This document shows, one piece after another, positions 49,751 to 62,105 of a stretch of DNA of 64,000 nt. The translations under genes and the position numbers were made by a program. Origin of the DNA: Morella rubra (taxonomy: Eukaryota; Streptophyta; Magnoliopsida; Fagales; Myricaceae); contig CM025855.1 in assembly GCA_003952965.2 (NCBI GenBank), forward strand, positions 3,909,928 to 3,973,927, given 5' to 3'. Every line of letters begins with the position of its first letter. The stretch's first letter is position 1. The notes beneath the pieces are model-generated. The model was not told the origin of the DNA. It did not search any database and worked only from the letters and a program-made list of their open reading frames with translations.

Positions 49751-50230
49751 GGATTTTTGAAGGATCGTGGATTAGGAATTCTCTCAATTACTTATGGGAA
49801 TTCGTTGTCATAGAATAAAGTGTTTTCTAACTTACAAAATAAACTACAACGATGCCCCTGGGGTAGAAAGAGGAATCCTCTCAATTAATTTACTGCAATT
49901 AGTTTGTGTTTTAGAACCCAAGTTTCAACTTGGTGTTATTTGATAAAGTTATAAGAATCATGAATGTTATTTTGTCACACGTGAATGAATTAATAAACCT
50001 AGCTATAATAAATGCGATCGAGGTATATTAAGCGTGAGTACTGGTACATATAGAAAATCTAAAGTAGAATACAGATCATGGTAGTGCCAACAACTCACTT
50101 AGAAAAAGAATATCCATTCTTGTTTGGCATGGTCACATCCCGTAACATATCGTCATTCAAAAGTCTATAAAAAGAACCCAAACTATGAGACTTTTGCAAC
50201 ATTCAAAACAACTTGATTAATTCCCAACAA

Positions 50231-51160
50231 ATGGTGGTGATGAATTCAAAAGCCATTTCCCTCTACTCCTCCGTACTAGTCTCCTCCTCCACATTCTGGT
50301 TCTCGTTCCGCTCCTTTCTTGTGCGACTTCACCCGAGTCGAATGACCAAAAGAAATCAGCCTTTGAGTTTCTCAAGCATCTCCAAGGATGTCACCATGGT
50401 GACAAGGTCAAAGGCATCAATGACCTCAAAAAGTACCTTGAACATTTTGGTTATTTGAGCAATGGTCGCTCCAACACTCATACCAATGATAATGATTTTT
50501 ACGAACTCTTGGAATCAGCGTCACCGGGACTTTAGATGACCAAACGGTATCAAAGATGATGATGCCTCATTGTGGCATGATTGATATCATCAGTGGTACA
50601 AACTAGATGCATTCTGGCAAGAAGAAACACGACTATCACAATGGCTTGTTTCACACCATCGCACACTATTCTTTCTTTCAAGGAAGCCCAAAGTGGCCGG
50701 CCTCACAGTATCACCTCACTTATGGATTTCTGCGAGGCACCCCAGCTGAAACCATAGGTCCTGTTGCATGGGCTTTCAGAACATGGGCATCTAACACACT
50801 TAATTCATGTTCTCATAGGCTCAGACCCTCAAGAACGAAAATTTAAACATTATTTTTCATAGTTGGGATCATGGAGATGAGAATCCTTTTGATGGAGCTG
50901 GTGGAATCCTCGCTCATGCTTTTGCACCAACTAATGGTCGATTCCATTAGGATGCAGACAAACAATGGAGTGTAGGTGCAAGGCCAGGCACAATCGACTT
51001 GGAGACTGTTGCCTTGCATGAGATTGGGCACCTTCTTGGACTCGGGCATAGCTCAGTTGAGGGAGCTATCATGTTTCCTGGCATCTCTTCAGAAGTGACG
51101 AAAGGTTTGCATGCAGATGATATACGGGGAATTAAAACCTTGTATAACGCTCGAGGATTC
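50231..51160 (+). pseudogene. Matrix metalloproteinase copy D, decayed
   Basis: It begins MVVMNSKAISLYSS 65 bases after its TATA box. The frame slips in the signal peptide (the same slip as in copy B). About 50 bases of the prodomain between ELLES and TGTLD are lost, and a stop replaces the Trp in SGTNW. The central region (HYSFFQGSPKWPASQYHLTYG, AETIGPVAWAFRTWAS) is readable. Later pieces carry LETVALHEIGHLLGLGHSS in another frame, and the normal stop codon is mutated (acgctcga). Copies C and D match copies A and B as a pair. Confidence 0.85.
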
Positions 51161-52365
51161 TGGAAAGATCGCTGATTAGGCACAATCCTCTCAATTACTT
51201 CTGGGAATTTATTGTCATAGAATAAAGCATTTGTTAATTTAGAAAATAAACTACAACAATGCCCCAAGATATACAGGGGTATAGGTTGGCTTGGCAAGAA
51301 ATGAGCAAGAGATTAATTTGCTGCAAGTTTGTGTTTTAGAAATTAATACTGAACGATATTGGAGATCACTAATTGTTTGATAAGATCGAAGGGTGTCATG
51401 ATCAACATCCCACTATCTTATAGAGTCGAGTTTATAGATATAAATAGCTAAAGTTGACATATAGAGTATGCTATATATGTCACCCTAATTTTTCTTGTTA
51501 TGGTTCATGATATATAGAAGATAAGAGAAATCGGGGAAATGAATCAATAGAAATCGTATCCTTCGAAGATACGACATTTCGCCGTACGAACAAGAGCCAT
51601 TTATTTTTAGTAGGTAAAGAAAAGGTAGGTAGACTATTTGTTTTAGCATAGTATTAATAAAAGAATTACCATAACAAATAAAGAATTGGACCAAACTCTC
51701 GGAAAAAAGGGCTCTGTCTTTGATCCTGCGAAACGTGGAACTTGTGTCTTCTTACTCGAACGCGTCCTGTTTGTACCCACCACAACGAGGCATCGTGCTT
51801 GGCCGAAGTCCCACTGCTAGCTAGGATTTGGTACATAAAGAGACAAAGGCAACAAGGAATTGTTGACCAATTGACGAATAGTTTCCACAATGATTTTGTT
51901 CCATACGATTAACGTGTAGATTTAGTTTGGAAGAGCCCTCCGCCCAAACTCGGTCTTCGATTGCCGAATATATAGTCTCCTCAGTTGGCACAGAATTAGC
52001 GATTGTCGGCCGGCCCGTCTTGCGGGTTGATTTCAAAATGTTCGTGACTCATGCTTCCCCTTATGTATTTTCCACAAAAGCACATTCGAAGAAAGCGTAT
52101 AAAAACTAACGGGTACAGCAAAACAGTTTCGATTTTCCGTCTTTAAATGGATGGATTTATGGTCCGACGACTTGTTTTAAGTTGTGGAAAAATTCGGGCC
52201 ACATATATTAACGTATACTTCAGATCATAAAAGGTTCCGGTCTGCTCTGGCTATGGCCTAGAAATTAAGTAGTGCTAGTGGCAAAGACTGCCTTAGAAAA
52301 AGAAAAACTAATCTTGCGTTTCACATGATCACATATATAGCTTAACATATAACCATTATGAAGTC

Positions 52366-52482
52366 TATAAAAAGCACCAAAACTATGAGCCTTTTTCAAC
52401 ATCCCGAACAGCCTGCTTAATTCCCAACTAATTGTGACAATGAATTCAAAAGTCTTTTCCCTCTTCTCCTCCACTCTCATTC
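52366..52482 (+). pseudogene. Matrix metalloproteinase copy E, promoter and first codons only
   Basis: The conserved TATA box (52366), the leader sequence (ttcaacatcccgaacagcct) and the first codons (MNSKVFSLFSS from 52440) are present. The copy then ends abruptly at 52482 against a minus-strand solo LTR. The rest of the gene is absent on the far side, so the body was deleted rather than separated. Confidence 0.75.
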
Positions 52483-53451
52483 TGAACAAAACGATTTAAG
52501 ATTCAAAATTAACACTAGACCTAGAAAGGGGGGGGGGGGGGTGGAATAGGTTTTACAACTTTTCTTGTAACCATTTTAACTTAACTCAAATTTTTTGCAC
52601 AAGCTTCACAAGAACATATCAGTAATTTCAATATGAAAATTACTACAACATAATTTATCAAAGCGGAATATAAATTATGTAAATCAGAACCTATAACTAA
52701 GATTCTTTATAGCCAAGAGCATTTAACAATTCTCAATTTGCTGTTCAAAGATTATTAACAATTAACCAAGAACAAAGTAAACTAATCAATCACCACATAA
52801 AGACACCAATCTTTGGTTACGAAGAGAAAATCTCTTGGAAACAAATTCCAAGAGACAAAAACTCTACGGGCCCGTAGGTTGGGAAAAGATTTCACTAGCT
52901 TTTCAAACTTGAAATACAAGGTGATCCATAAACTCAAGAATACCCAAATTCCTAATCTAACACTCTTGATTTTTTTCCCGAAATAAAACATTCAGATCTG
53001 CTCCTTAACAAGGATTGAGAACCTGTCATCCATTCAAAAAACTAAGAATCTTTACCTCGCTGTCCTCCATTTGAACTCACAACAACAACAACTTAATGAA
53101 TAGAACACTTGCGACCTTCAAGATTTTCAGCAACTTCTGAAGATCTCTAATTTCTTTTGGGGAAAAATAATGGTGATCAAATATGGAACTAAGAACCTAA
53201 AGAGAGAGGATATATCTCAAGGCTTCATCCGTAGTTCCGCACAACAATGGCTCAGAAAAATTACAGAGACTCTAGAGAGGGTTTTTCGTTGAAGGCTCAA
53301 TATCTGAATTTTTCTAAGTTAAGAATAATAATAAAATATTGGGGTTATATGCTGAGGGTAACACACGGCTAAAAGTGAAAGTTTTGAAACCTTCTTGATC
53401 TTCTTGGCGTCCTTTAATTAGTTAGAAACGGTCTAACTAAAATCTTTTACA
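52483..53451 (-). mobile_element. Solo LTR, minus strand, without target duplication
   Basis: A 969-bp unit that on the minus strand starts TGTAAAAGATT, has a TATA-like catataa, contains ccccccctttctaggtcta near its end and finishes TTTTGTTCA, as long LTRs of Ty1/copia (possibly Sire-like) elements do. The five bases on each side (cattc and gcaaa) do not match. No internal coding region remains. A fossil. Confidence 0.6.
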
Positions 53452-53483
53452 GCAAAGATGGGCAAAGTATCCCGGTTAAAATG

Positions 53484-54794
53484 TGTAAATGTTTAATTGA
53501 CATTGTCGTGCAAAACGTATGTGGTTAGTTTAGTCTTCCTGAGTGTTTCTAGAAGAATTTGTTAGAAGCTGAATAAAGGTGAAGTCTACAATATTTCTCC
53601 ATTTACAAGACATAACAGAATGTTGTTTTGACTCTTTGCTATTAGTCACATTTTGACCTTTTTGCCCCTATCCATATAAAAGCCTACTAGAAAAAAGACG
53701 TGAGTTACATTCATTGCGAAAACAGATTTTTGAGAGGAAATCGTAGATTGCCTAGCTTTTGTGTTTCAAGAATCTCTTTGAGATGCCATAATCTTTTCTT
53801 TGAGAGATCTTTATGGATTGAGCTTAAGATATCATACAATCGTAGAATCCTTGTTTTCAGATCACTACCGAAGTCATTTGATAAAGGCTAACATCCAGAG
53901 GTTGCTGGAAGTGTTGACAGAGGCTGGAGTTTCAGTTGATGACATTGCTGGTTGCATGAGTTCATGCACAAAGATCAGGCTGCTTGGTTTGGTGTTGAAT
54001 TGTCTTTCAAACAAGCCCAAAGGTTCTGTGATTATTTCATAGTGCCGATCTAAGCGAGTTCGCTTAGGAAAGGTTTGAAGGGGATAGGATTAGCTTGGGA
54101 TAGCTGAATCGGTTTAGATCATCTTGTAACCATTGTTTGAAAGTAGTCAATTCGAAGTTGCCGACCTAGGGCCTGGAGAGTTGTTTCTCCATAAAGAAGT
54201 TCTTTAAGAAGCTTTTCTCTTCGTCACCAATCTCATGTGTCAAAGTGGTGAATGCTTTGTTTTTACTTTTGTTTTACAAATTTTTTATTATTTGCTAATT
54301 AACCTCTCTTATGTTGTGCATTTTTGTAACCTAATCTTTGAAGGATCAATGGAAGGGAGACAACAAGAAAGTATCTGTGAGGTAAAGCTGGGAAAAGATT
54401 AGACCTGGTCTATCTAATTTGTTTTGAGTTGATAAATTGATCATTGATCAATTTCGTTCTTGAATCTGTGATTACTGTCTTTCCATAGTTTGTTTAGAGT
54501 CAGTTGTAGTTAGAACATAAACTTACTCTATTCTTGATAGATTTTACAGAGCATTACACAGAACGTGATTTCTTAGTTTTCTGTTTAAATAGACATGACT
54601 AAGTATTATTAGGTTCATTTGGAATTGAAAGTATATGTTTAAGATTGATAACATCTAGATCAGATTTCATTGGAGTGAATATTTTTGTGCATATCACATT
54701 TTCTTTAAAAAGAGAATTGTAAATTTTTAAAGATACCAATTCACCCCCCTCTAGGTATTTTATACACTGTTTTGGGTCTAAATTAGGTTGTTCA
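53484..54794 (+). mobile_element. Solo LTR, plus strand, with 5-bp target duplication
   Basis: A 1,311-bp unit starts TGTAAATG and ends TTGTTCA, flanked by a perfect 5-bp duplication, aaatg (53479-53483 and 54795-54799). It contains a TATA-like tataaaag near 53676 and the phrase caattcacccccctctaggt near its 3' end, as in long copia-type (possibly Sire-like) LTRs. It interrupts sequence that is continuous near 46685 in the sister block. The internal region has been lost by LTR-LTR recombination. Short open frames inside it are not genes. Confidence 0.78.
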
Positions 54795-54799
54795 AAATG

Positions 54800-56640
54800 A
54801 ATTGTGTTCTTAAAAAAGAGCCATTTTACATAGAAGTGGGCCCAACTCTCAGAAATGGGCTCTGTCTTTGTGCCTGAGAGAAAGCAAACTGTCTTCTTAC
54901 TCGAATGCATCCAGCTTGTATCGTTGGTGATACATGCTCCACCAAGAGGCATCATCGTTATATTTCGTGTATAGCAATTGTGTTATATTTCGTATATAGC
55001 AATTGGTAGTGGTGCTTAATGACTTAGTTGGAGTCGAAGAGATAATATTCGACTCCAACTCCGAATAAGTGTGAATCGACTCCAACTCTAATCAGTCGGG
55101 TTGTTGGGGCTTATGTAGTCCAAAATTTTTATTGTGCTATCGGCCTATATAATAATTTTTTTTCTTAATGGATTTATGCACTTTGTAAGTTAGTTTTTTT
55201 TGTTTGGACTAAAAATTGCCCAAACACCTATCATTTAAAGGGTATAACTATAATTTTGTCAAAGTCGGCTCTATGGACTACAAATGCAACTCAAAATGCT
55301 CAAACACTTATCATTTAAACGGGCAAATATAATTTTTTAAATGTAAGTCGAAGTCAGCTCTATGGACTACAAATACGACTTAAGTCAAATTTTTTTAAAC
55401 TCTTATCTCCAACTCTCACCAACCCTACTATATGGGTTCGAAGTTGGCTCGAAGTCGAGGTCGGAGTTGGCTCAGAGTCGAGATCGGAGTTAGTTTCGGA
55501 GTCATTTTGCACAGCCCAAGTAATTGAGCAGCAAAAGTCCCACTAGCTTTAACGATGTTGGGAATCCTGGATTGGGATACCCTAAAAATTATTGCCCAAA
55601 TTTTACAATGCAGTTCGGAGAGAGAAAGACATAATAAGTGGATTTTAGACTCTTTAATGTTGCCTATATAAAGTTTGGAGCAGTATATACCCTATAGTGG
55701 GGTCCATCTATTAATGGAGAGATAGACACATAAGTTAACACATGTCACCCAAATCTAAAATTTTATGACTTAATTTTTTTTTTTATAACTTTTTCGTAAT
55801 TTCTAAACTATTTGTGTTTTTAAAAATAAAGTTAAACTATTCGGTTTGATTTGTTTTTTTATTTGTCTTATGTGACATATATTGTTATGTGACTTGAAAT
55901 TTTTTAATTAAGGTAACTTGTTTATTTACTTTTTGGTGATGTGTCAACTTATAATTGTAGCTGATGTAACTTTATGGATGAAGGACTTGTTTCATAAAAA
56001 TTCTATGTAAAAATCCAAAGAGAATATATTACACGTGGTCAAAACTCAGGACCAAATAAGTACGTAACTCTATTATTTCCGGATCCAAGTGAATAGAATC
56101 TACTCAGACTTAAGATTAACAATAGTAATTTCTCCAAATTACTTAATGCATATTGCATGTGAGCAGTCCTCTTAATCATTAGCAAGTGTTAGAATTTTTT
56201 GCCAGCGGGTAAATAAAACGTTATATCGAACGCGCGACTTATTTATGAAAAAAAGGAAAAATTAATATACTTTTGTCATGATTAAATTCCATAATCTTAT
56301 TTTGCAACAACAAGCAAGTAATAATCTAATTCACTCGAATATTCTCTAGTTTTTCCTCTCTTTTACTATTCCTCGAATCATCTAACTTTGGAGATTATAA
56401 ACCTAATGTGTGAGATTAGACAAGTCATGTAATCTCCGAAGTTAAGATTTCGAAGCTTAAAGTTGGCCCAGACAGGCTTCTCTGGAAAATTGGAAGTGTG
56501 AAAACTATTCATATAACAGGACCAAAGAGGTTTCCACGAAGGCTTGTTCAAACCGATTAATGTGTGGAATTATTAAAGGAGATTCTAGATAGGAAGAACC
56601 TGCGCCTAACTAGGTCTTTGATTGAAGGCGACTCACTTAG
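54800..56640. repeat. Duplicated MMP upstream block (sister of 46690-48450)
   Basis: The segment follows 46690-48450 almost without interruption, at moderate divergence (for example gcccaactctcagaaatggg, then ccattatttcc-like and gtgtggaattattaaagg phrases). It ends at the TATA box of copy F. It includes the hAT-type insertion shared by both blocks. No gene. Confidence 0.8.
55007..55519. mobile_element. hAT-type non-autonomous element, sister copy
   Basis: The same element as at 46872, with ends tagtggtgcttaatg and ttttgcacagccc. The left flank still reads gcaattgg, and the right flank is worn to gtaattga. Its interior has expanded through a partly repeated atttaaa..actccaa segment. The shared position shows that the insertion is older than the block duplication. 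Confidence 0.72.
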
Positions 56641-56965
56641 AAAAAGAATAACCAGTCTTGGTTGACATGGTCATCCCGAGACATACGGTCATTCAAAAGT
56701 CTATAAAAAGCACCCAAACTATAAGCCTTTTGCAACATTCAAAACAGCTTGATTAATTCCCAACAAATGGTGATTATGAATTCAAAAGCCATTTCCCTCT
56801 TCTCCTCCTCCTTAGGGGCGGAGCTAGGATTAAAATCCAAGGGGGTCGAACTTTAAAGGCGAAATGACAAGAATTTTTTTTTTTCGTAATGCAAAAAATT
56901 GTCTTACAGTTAATATCGAAAATTAAAGAATAAAAACATTAAAATAGTAGAATACATGTACCGTA

Positions 56966-59487
56966 CTATATACTGTGGTTGAGAGGTGACAATTGCATCC
57001 TACGATTTTGCATCTTCTGAAAATATTGCAAAATGGCTTCGTTCTTAATAGTTTTAAAAATTTCTTGCTCGATGTACACTATCATGCAATCATTTATCCA
57101 GTCATCTCTCATCCTATTATGCAAATCACTTTGATGATCTTCATGCAGAAAATACTCTTTCAATGGTTGCAGTCGCAATTGGTAAGACCAATGCCAACTC
57201 AATAAGTCGATAAACTAATAGAAATAGAGTATTCTTTTTGGTCTCAACCATCTTCATAGCAAGACCTCCAATATCTTGAAGCCCAGAAAAAACATCATTT
57301 CTTCTAACATCTCCAATATAGGTATTAAGCTAATTTTTAAGTATCAAATGATCATCTACTATGAAATCTTTTGGATAAAGCTCAGCAAGACGACATAACT
57401 TAGCATGATTAAAAGCTGAGAATGAGTTTTTTGGATCAAGACATGCTATGCAGAGAAGTAACTCTGTACTTGCTTCTGTGAACTGATTATCCATCTCCTA
57501 AGTGATCAAATTAATAACTTGGCAAAACATTTCCACACGAAAATGATGCAAATAAGTAATAGTTTGCCCTCCACTCCTAGAACGACTACGAGTTGGTATA
57601 ATGTCTTATATATTCGGCATACTAATAGAGTTATCTACACAAAAAGTTTTGACTTCTTCCAAAAATCCATCTCATTCTATCTCTCTCAATTCTTACAACT
57701 GTTCCTTCACAACTCCAACCAAGCCCATAGCATTAACAATGTCTTGATCTTTTCGTTGTAAGGCCTGTGACAATTCATTTGTAATTCTTATTATATTCAT
57801 AACAATGCATAGTAAATACAAACTCAAAACTTTTCATTTATCCATCAAACTCATAGCCATGGATCTTTGTTCTGGGAGAGTACCATCCTCTTTTATGTGT
57901 TCAAGCACCTCCAATATGATGACCACATAGTGAAGAGATGGATTATTGTAAGGTGGTATGAACCCCAACGAGTGTCACCTACAATATTTTAGGAATTATA
58001 AAACTATATACAAAGAAAAAAAACTAAATGTTTGATTAATGTTGTAATGAAATATAATAATCACCTGGTTGTGATTTTTATGTGTACATAAAAACTTGGT
58101 ATATTTTGCCAAATATATCTACGGCAATAACTTGGTATAAACCGATTTCTTGATTTTTACCTCTTACACTAGAAATCTCTTTTGTCCAACTGCTCTACTA
58201 TCTTCTCATGACAACTTTGTCGAAGAGCATCTTTCCTTTTACATGAAGCTCCAACCACATTCACAATCATGGAAGTATAATTAAAAAAATACCAATTTGC
58301 AAGTCATCCCACAATAGCCAATTTAAGTTGGTGAGCAAAACAATGGATATAGGTAGCAGAAGGATTGTCCCTCAAAATGAGCGATTCAACCCATTGAACT
58401 CGCTTACATGTTTGATGCCCATCATACCTTTGACCTCTCAATCTGGATATTGACAACCCATGTCTTGTAAACAATTTGTCTATAACTTTTTTCAAAGATT
58501 TAGAGCAAGTATCAGGAACATATTCCACACCAAGAAACCTTTCAATCACCTGTCCACGTATATTCACATATCTCAAAACCACTGTCATTTGCTCCTTCAC
58601 TGAATTATCTTGAGACTCATCAACCGTAAGAGAATAAAATCCACTCCAATTTCTTTAATGATGGCAAGTGTGGTCTTAGTTGCACAAGCACTCACCATTT
58701 CGTTCTGAATTTTTGGAGCTGTCATTTGGTTGTTTTCAAGAGCATTAGTATTAAGTGTCTTAGCAACTTTTTCATCACATTGGCAAAACACGTTCAAAAG
58801 CTCAAGAAAATTGCCCTTCCTTATTGAACTCTTGGACTCGTCATGACCACAAAAAGCTAATCCTTGCCCCAAAAGATAACGAATGACATCTAAAACCACT
58901 TTTAAACGAATGCGATAAGAATTCTCTTGCTCGTGCTCGTGTGCGGATAGCATGTGCGACACACTTTGTCACTGATTTTCAAGTGTTTTACATTGTCTTC
59001 TAGGTTCATTGTGAGCAATATCATGTGCACCAACATGTTCACCAAAAACCTCCATTGCCTTTTTCCAGTTGCTAAATCCCGTAGATGTAAACTTATCTCC
59101 CCCGGACTTCCCTCTTCTAGGTCGCCTAAACAGATAACACCACAAGCAATACGCCTCGTCCTTTGATACACTATATTCCAACCAATTAAAATCTTTAAAC
59201 CATACCTCCCTAAAACCCCTCATTTTTTGCCCGTATTGCTTCTTGGGAAAATCATGGCCACGCGGTTGAAAAGGAACTTTGATCAAGTACTCCCTACGAA
59301 CTTGATCCCTAATTTCAAGATCATATTCTTCAATAGGTTTACGTAACCCTAGGTCAACAATAATATCATCCGGACTAAACAAAATGTGAGGTCTTTTTGA
59401 ACTAATATATGTTTCAAAATTAGGAGCCACGTTAGGAGTATTAGACAACTCCACGCTGCGTGGCTTTCTTATCACAAACTTATCCAT
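56966..59487 (-). pseudogene. hAT transposase (TTF zinc finger, DUF4371, C-terminal dimerisation)
   Basis: The N-terminus begins at 59487 (MDKFVIRKPRSVEL). The TTF-type zinc finger follows: GFREVWFKDFNWLEYS, EAYCLWCYLF and KFTSTGFSNWKKAMEVFGEH. DUF4371 follows near 58600-58960 (SSIRKGNFLELLNVF, APKIQNEMV). The catalytic-domain region is at 58304-58600 (GQRYDGHQ, YIHCFAHQLKLAIV). The C-terminal hAT dimerisation end is at 56966-57202 (NRMRDDWINDCMIVYIEQEIF). Several frame changes and stops separate these parts, and an intron-like gap may lie near 57960-58140. The enzyme would cut and paste hAT elements in the nucleus but looks inactive. Confidence 0.82.
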
Positions 59488-59699
59488 TATTTAAACAAAA
59501 TAAAACAAAGTGAAGACAATTAATTAGTTAGCAACATGTGATGCTCTGCAAAAGGAATCTGAAGAATAAATGTAAAAGTACAGCTGAAATATAAATAGAA
59601 CTATGGTACCAAACCGAAATATAAAATATTTTGATTCAAAAATATTAAATTTAGATTTTCACATATTCACAATGGATCACAACTCAAAAATTCAATAAA

Positions 59700-60045
59700 A
59701 ATTCCAATCTAATTACATTGCATTCAATTGACATTACAATCAAATTAATTAAAAATGATACTACCAAAAAAAATCTCCAATTTCACAACATGTCAAAATC
59801 TCTAATTCAAATCCAAATTTCAATCTAATTACATTGCATTCAATTGACATTACAATCAAATTAATTAAAATTGATACTACCAAAAAAATCCCCAATTTCA
59901 CAACATGTCAAAAATCCCTAATTCAAATCCAAATTCCAATCTAATTACATTGCATTCAATTGACATTACAATCAAATGAATTAAAAATGATACTACCAAA
60001 AGAATCCCCAATTTCACTACATGTCAAAATCCCTAATTCCAAAAT
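59700..60045. repeat. Minisatellite, about 117-bp unit, three copies
   Basis: Units start near 59705, 59823 and 59938. Each contains caatctaattacattgcatt, gatactaccaaaa and aatttcacaacatgtcaaaa. The copies are more than 90% alike by eye. It lies upstream of the hAT transposase start, in the 5' subterminal region of the element. Confidence 0.88.
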
Positions 60046-60092
60046 AATTGTAGTGCATAAAAATTAAAATTGTTTACCTATTGTGATTCTGT

Positions 60093-60131
<39 letters not shown>

Positions 60132-61597
60132 GAGATCCGTGAGAAAATTCAAATTTGAAAGAGAAAAACCGGCCATTAATAGTTATATACTTGGTTAGTC
60201 GTAGCTGGTGCGGTGGTGGAGCACGAGCAACTAAGAGAGAAGCTGGTGGCTGGGGTGGGAGAAACTAGTGGGCCGGTGGCTGGTGCAGCAGCGGGCAACG
60301 AGCAACGGCTAAGAGAGATCAAAGAAGCTATTTGAGAGAGAGAGAGTGAATTCGAAGAGAGAGAGGGATAAACGTGTTTGAAGACAGAGAGAGAGGGTCT
60401 CGAGAAAGAGAGGAGGGATTTTTTCAAAACAGGGTGAAACACTTGTTGTAAATTGTTTTTTCTTTTTTAAGCAGAGGGTGAAACGACGCCGTTTCACCCT
60501 CTGCGTATTAAAAAAATAAAGGGCCAGGGCTTAATAAGCCTAGGCCGTGCAGAATAAAAATATTTGGGTTAAGGCCATTGAGCCCTAGTTGGCCAGGGCC
60601 TATGAGGGTCGGGCCTAGGCCAACTTATATATAAAAAAAAAACAAATGTGTTTTTTTTTGGGCGGTGCAATGGGTGGCGGCCCAAGGCATCTGCTACTAC
60701 TCCTCCTCGTGCTCGTTACGCTTCTATCTTGTGCAACTTCACCCGAGTCGAATGACAAAAGGAAATTAGCCTTTAAGTTTCTCAAGCATCTCCAAGGATG
60801 TCACCATGGTGACAAGGTCAAAGACATCCATGACCTCAAAAAATACATGGAACATTTTGGTTATTTGAGCTATAGTCATTCCAAAACCCACAGTCATGCC
60901 AATGATGATGATTTTGACGAACTCTTGGAATTTGCTGTCAAAACTTACCAGCACAATTACCATCTTAACGTCACCAGAACTTTAGATGCCCAAACAGTAT
61001 CAACAACGATGACGTTGTGGCGTGGCTGATATCATCAACGGTACAAACTGGATGCATTCTGGCAAGAAGAGACATGGCTACCGCCATGGCTTATTTCACA
61101 CCGTCTCACACTATTCTTTCTTCCAAGGAAGCCCAAAGTGGTCAGCCTCACAGTACCACCTCACCTATGGATTTATGCAAGGCACCCCAGCTGAAGCCAT
61201 AGGTCCTGTTGCACTGGCTTTTGGAACATGTGCATCTAATACACATTTCACATTCTCATAGGCTTAGACCCTCAAGAACAGAAATTTGAAAATTGGTTTT
61301 CATAATTGGGATCACGGAGACAAGAACCCTTTCGATGGTGTTGTTAGAACCCTCGTTTATGCTTTTGTGCAAACTAATGGTCGATTCCATTACGATGCAG
61401 ATGAACCAAAGAGTGTAGGTGCAAGTCTAGCTGCATTCGACTTGGAGACGGTTGCCTTGCATGAGATTAGGCACCTTCTTGGACTCGAGCATAGCTCAGT
61501 TGAGGGAGCTATCATGTTCTCTCGCATCTCTTTAAGAGTGACGAAGGGTTTGCATGCAGACGATATACAGGGAATTAAAGCCTTGTATGACACTTGA

Positions 61598-61975
61598 GGA
61601 TTCTTGGAAAGATAGCAGATTAGAAATAATCCTATCAATTACTTATGAGAATTTATTGTCATAGAAATAAAGCATTTGTTAATTTAGAAAATAAACTACA
61701 ATGATGCCCCATGATAGGGCTATAGGTTGGCTTGGCAAGAAATGAGCAAGAGATTAATTTGCTGCAAGTTTGTGTTTAAGAAATTAACCAGGTTTCAAAT
61801 TGATGTTCTTTGATAAACTTATATTAGGATCATATAGAATTTGTAGTCTCTTTCTATAGAAAAAGTAAAGTTTAAGTACCTTTGAAGTAAAATAGTAAAA
61901 TTGATTGTGTTACACTCCATAGTTATAATGATTCAAAGAAAGAAATTAATAATGAACGATATTGGAGATCAGGGT
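61598..61975. other. Downstream flank of MMP copy F
   Basis: Matches the 3' flanks of copies B and D (44419-44640 and 51160-51350). It includes a possible poly(A) signal, aataaa, near 61666. No gene. Confidence 0.65.
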
Positions 61976-62105
61976 CACTACTAGAAAATTGACTTTTAGT
62001 GACGAAATTCTCGGCGACGAAGATGTCATAAGGAGGTGAAGAGCATGCTGAACAAGTTCACCTTGTCCAGGAGCAAGGGGCAAGAGGGGGTTTTGGCTTG
62101 ATGGT

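Larger units (their letters stand above)
56813..60699 (-). mobile_element. hAT transposon with transposase remnant
   Basis: A 3,887-bp element with a perfect 8-bp target duplication, ctcctcct (56805-56812 and 60700-60707). The ends are tagggg-cggagc and, complemented on the right, tagtagcagatgc, a short imperfect inverted repeat. It carries a minus-strand transposase of the TTF-zinc-finger/DUF4371 class. It lies in the signal-peptide codons of MMP copy F. GA repeats occur at 60096-60130, and a minisatellite lies near 59700-60045. Confidence 0.88.
56767..61597 (+). pseudogene. Matrix metalloproteinase copy F, split by a hAT transposon
   Basis: The first 46 coding bases (ATG at 56767, MVIMNSKAISLFSSS) lie left of the transposon. 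The gene resumes at 60708 and reads LVTLLSCATSPESND, FKFLKHLQGCHHGD, KTYQHNYHLNVTRTL, then loses frame where the cysteine switch should be. It continues as ADIINGTNWMHSGKKRH and GLFHTVSHYSFFQGSPKW, meets a stop near 61258, and ends with LETVALHEIRHLLGLEHSS and IKALYDT. The zinc site has Arg in place of the conserved Gly (HEIR) and the cysteine switch is disrupted, so it is dead independently of the transposon. Confidence 0.88.

Noticed and set aside
53690-54042. Small proteins in open frames
   Set aside because: They lie inside the solo LTR and show no known domain.
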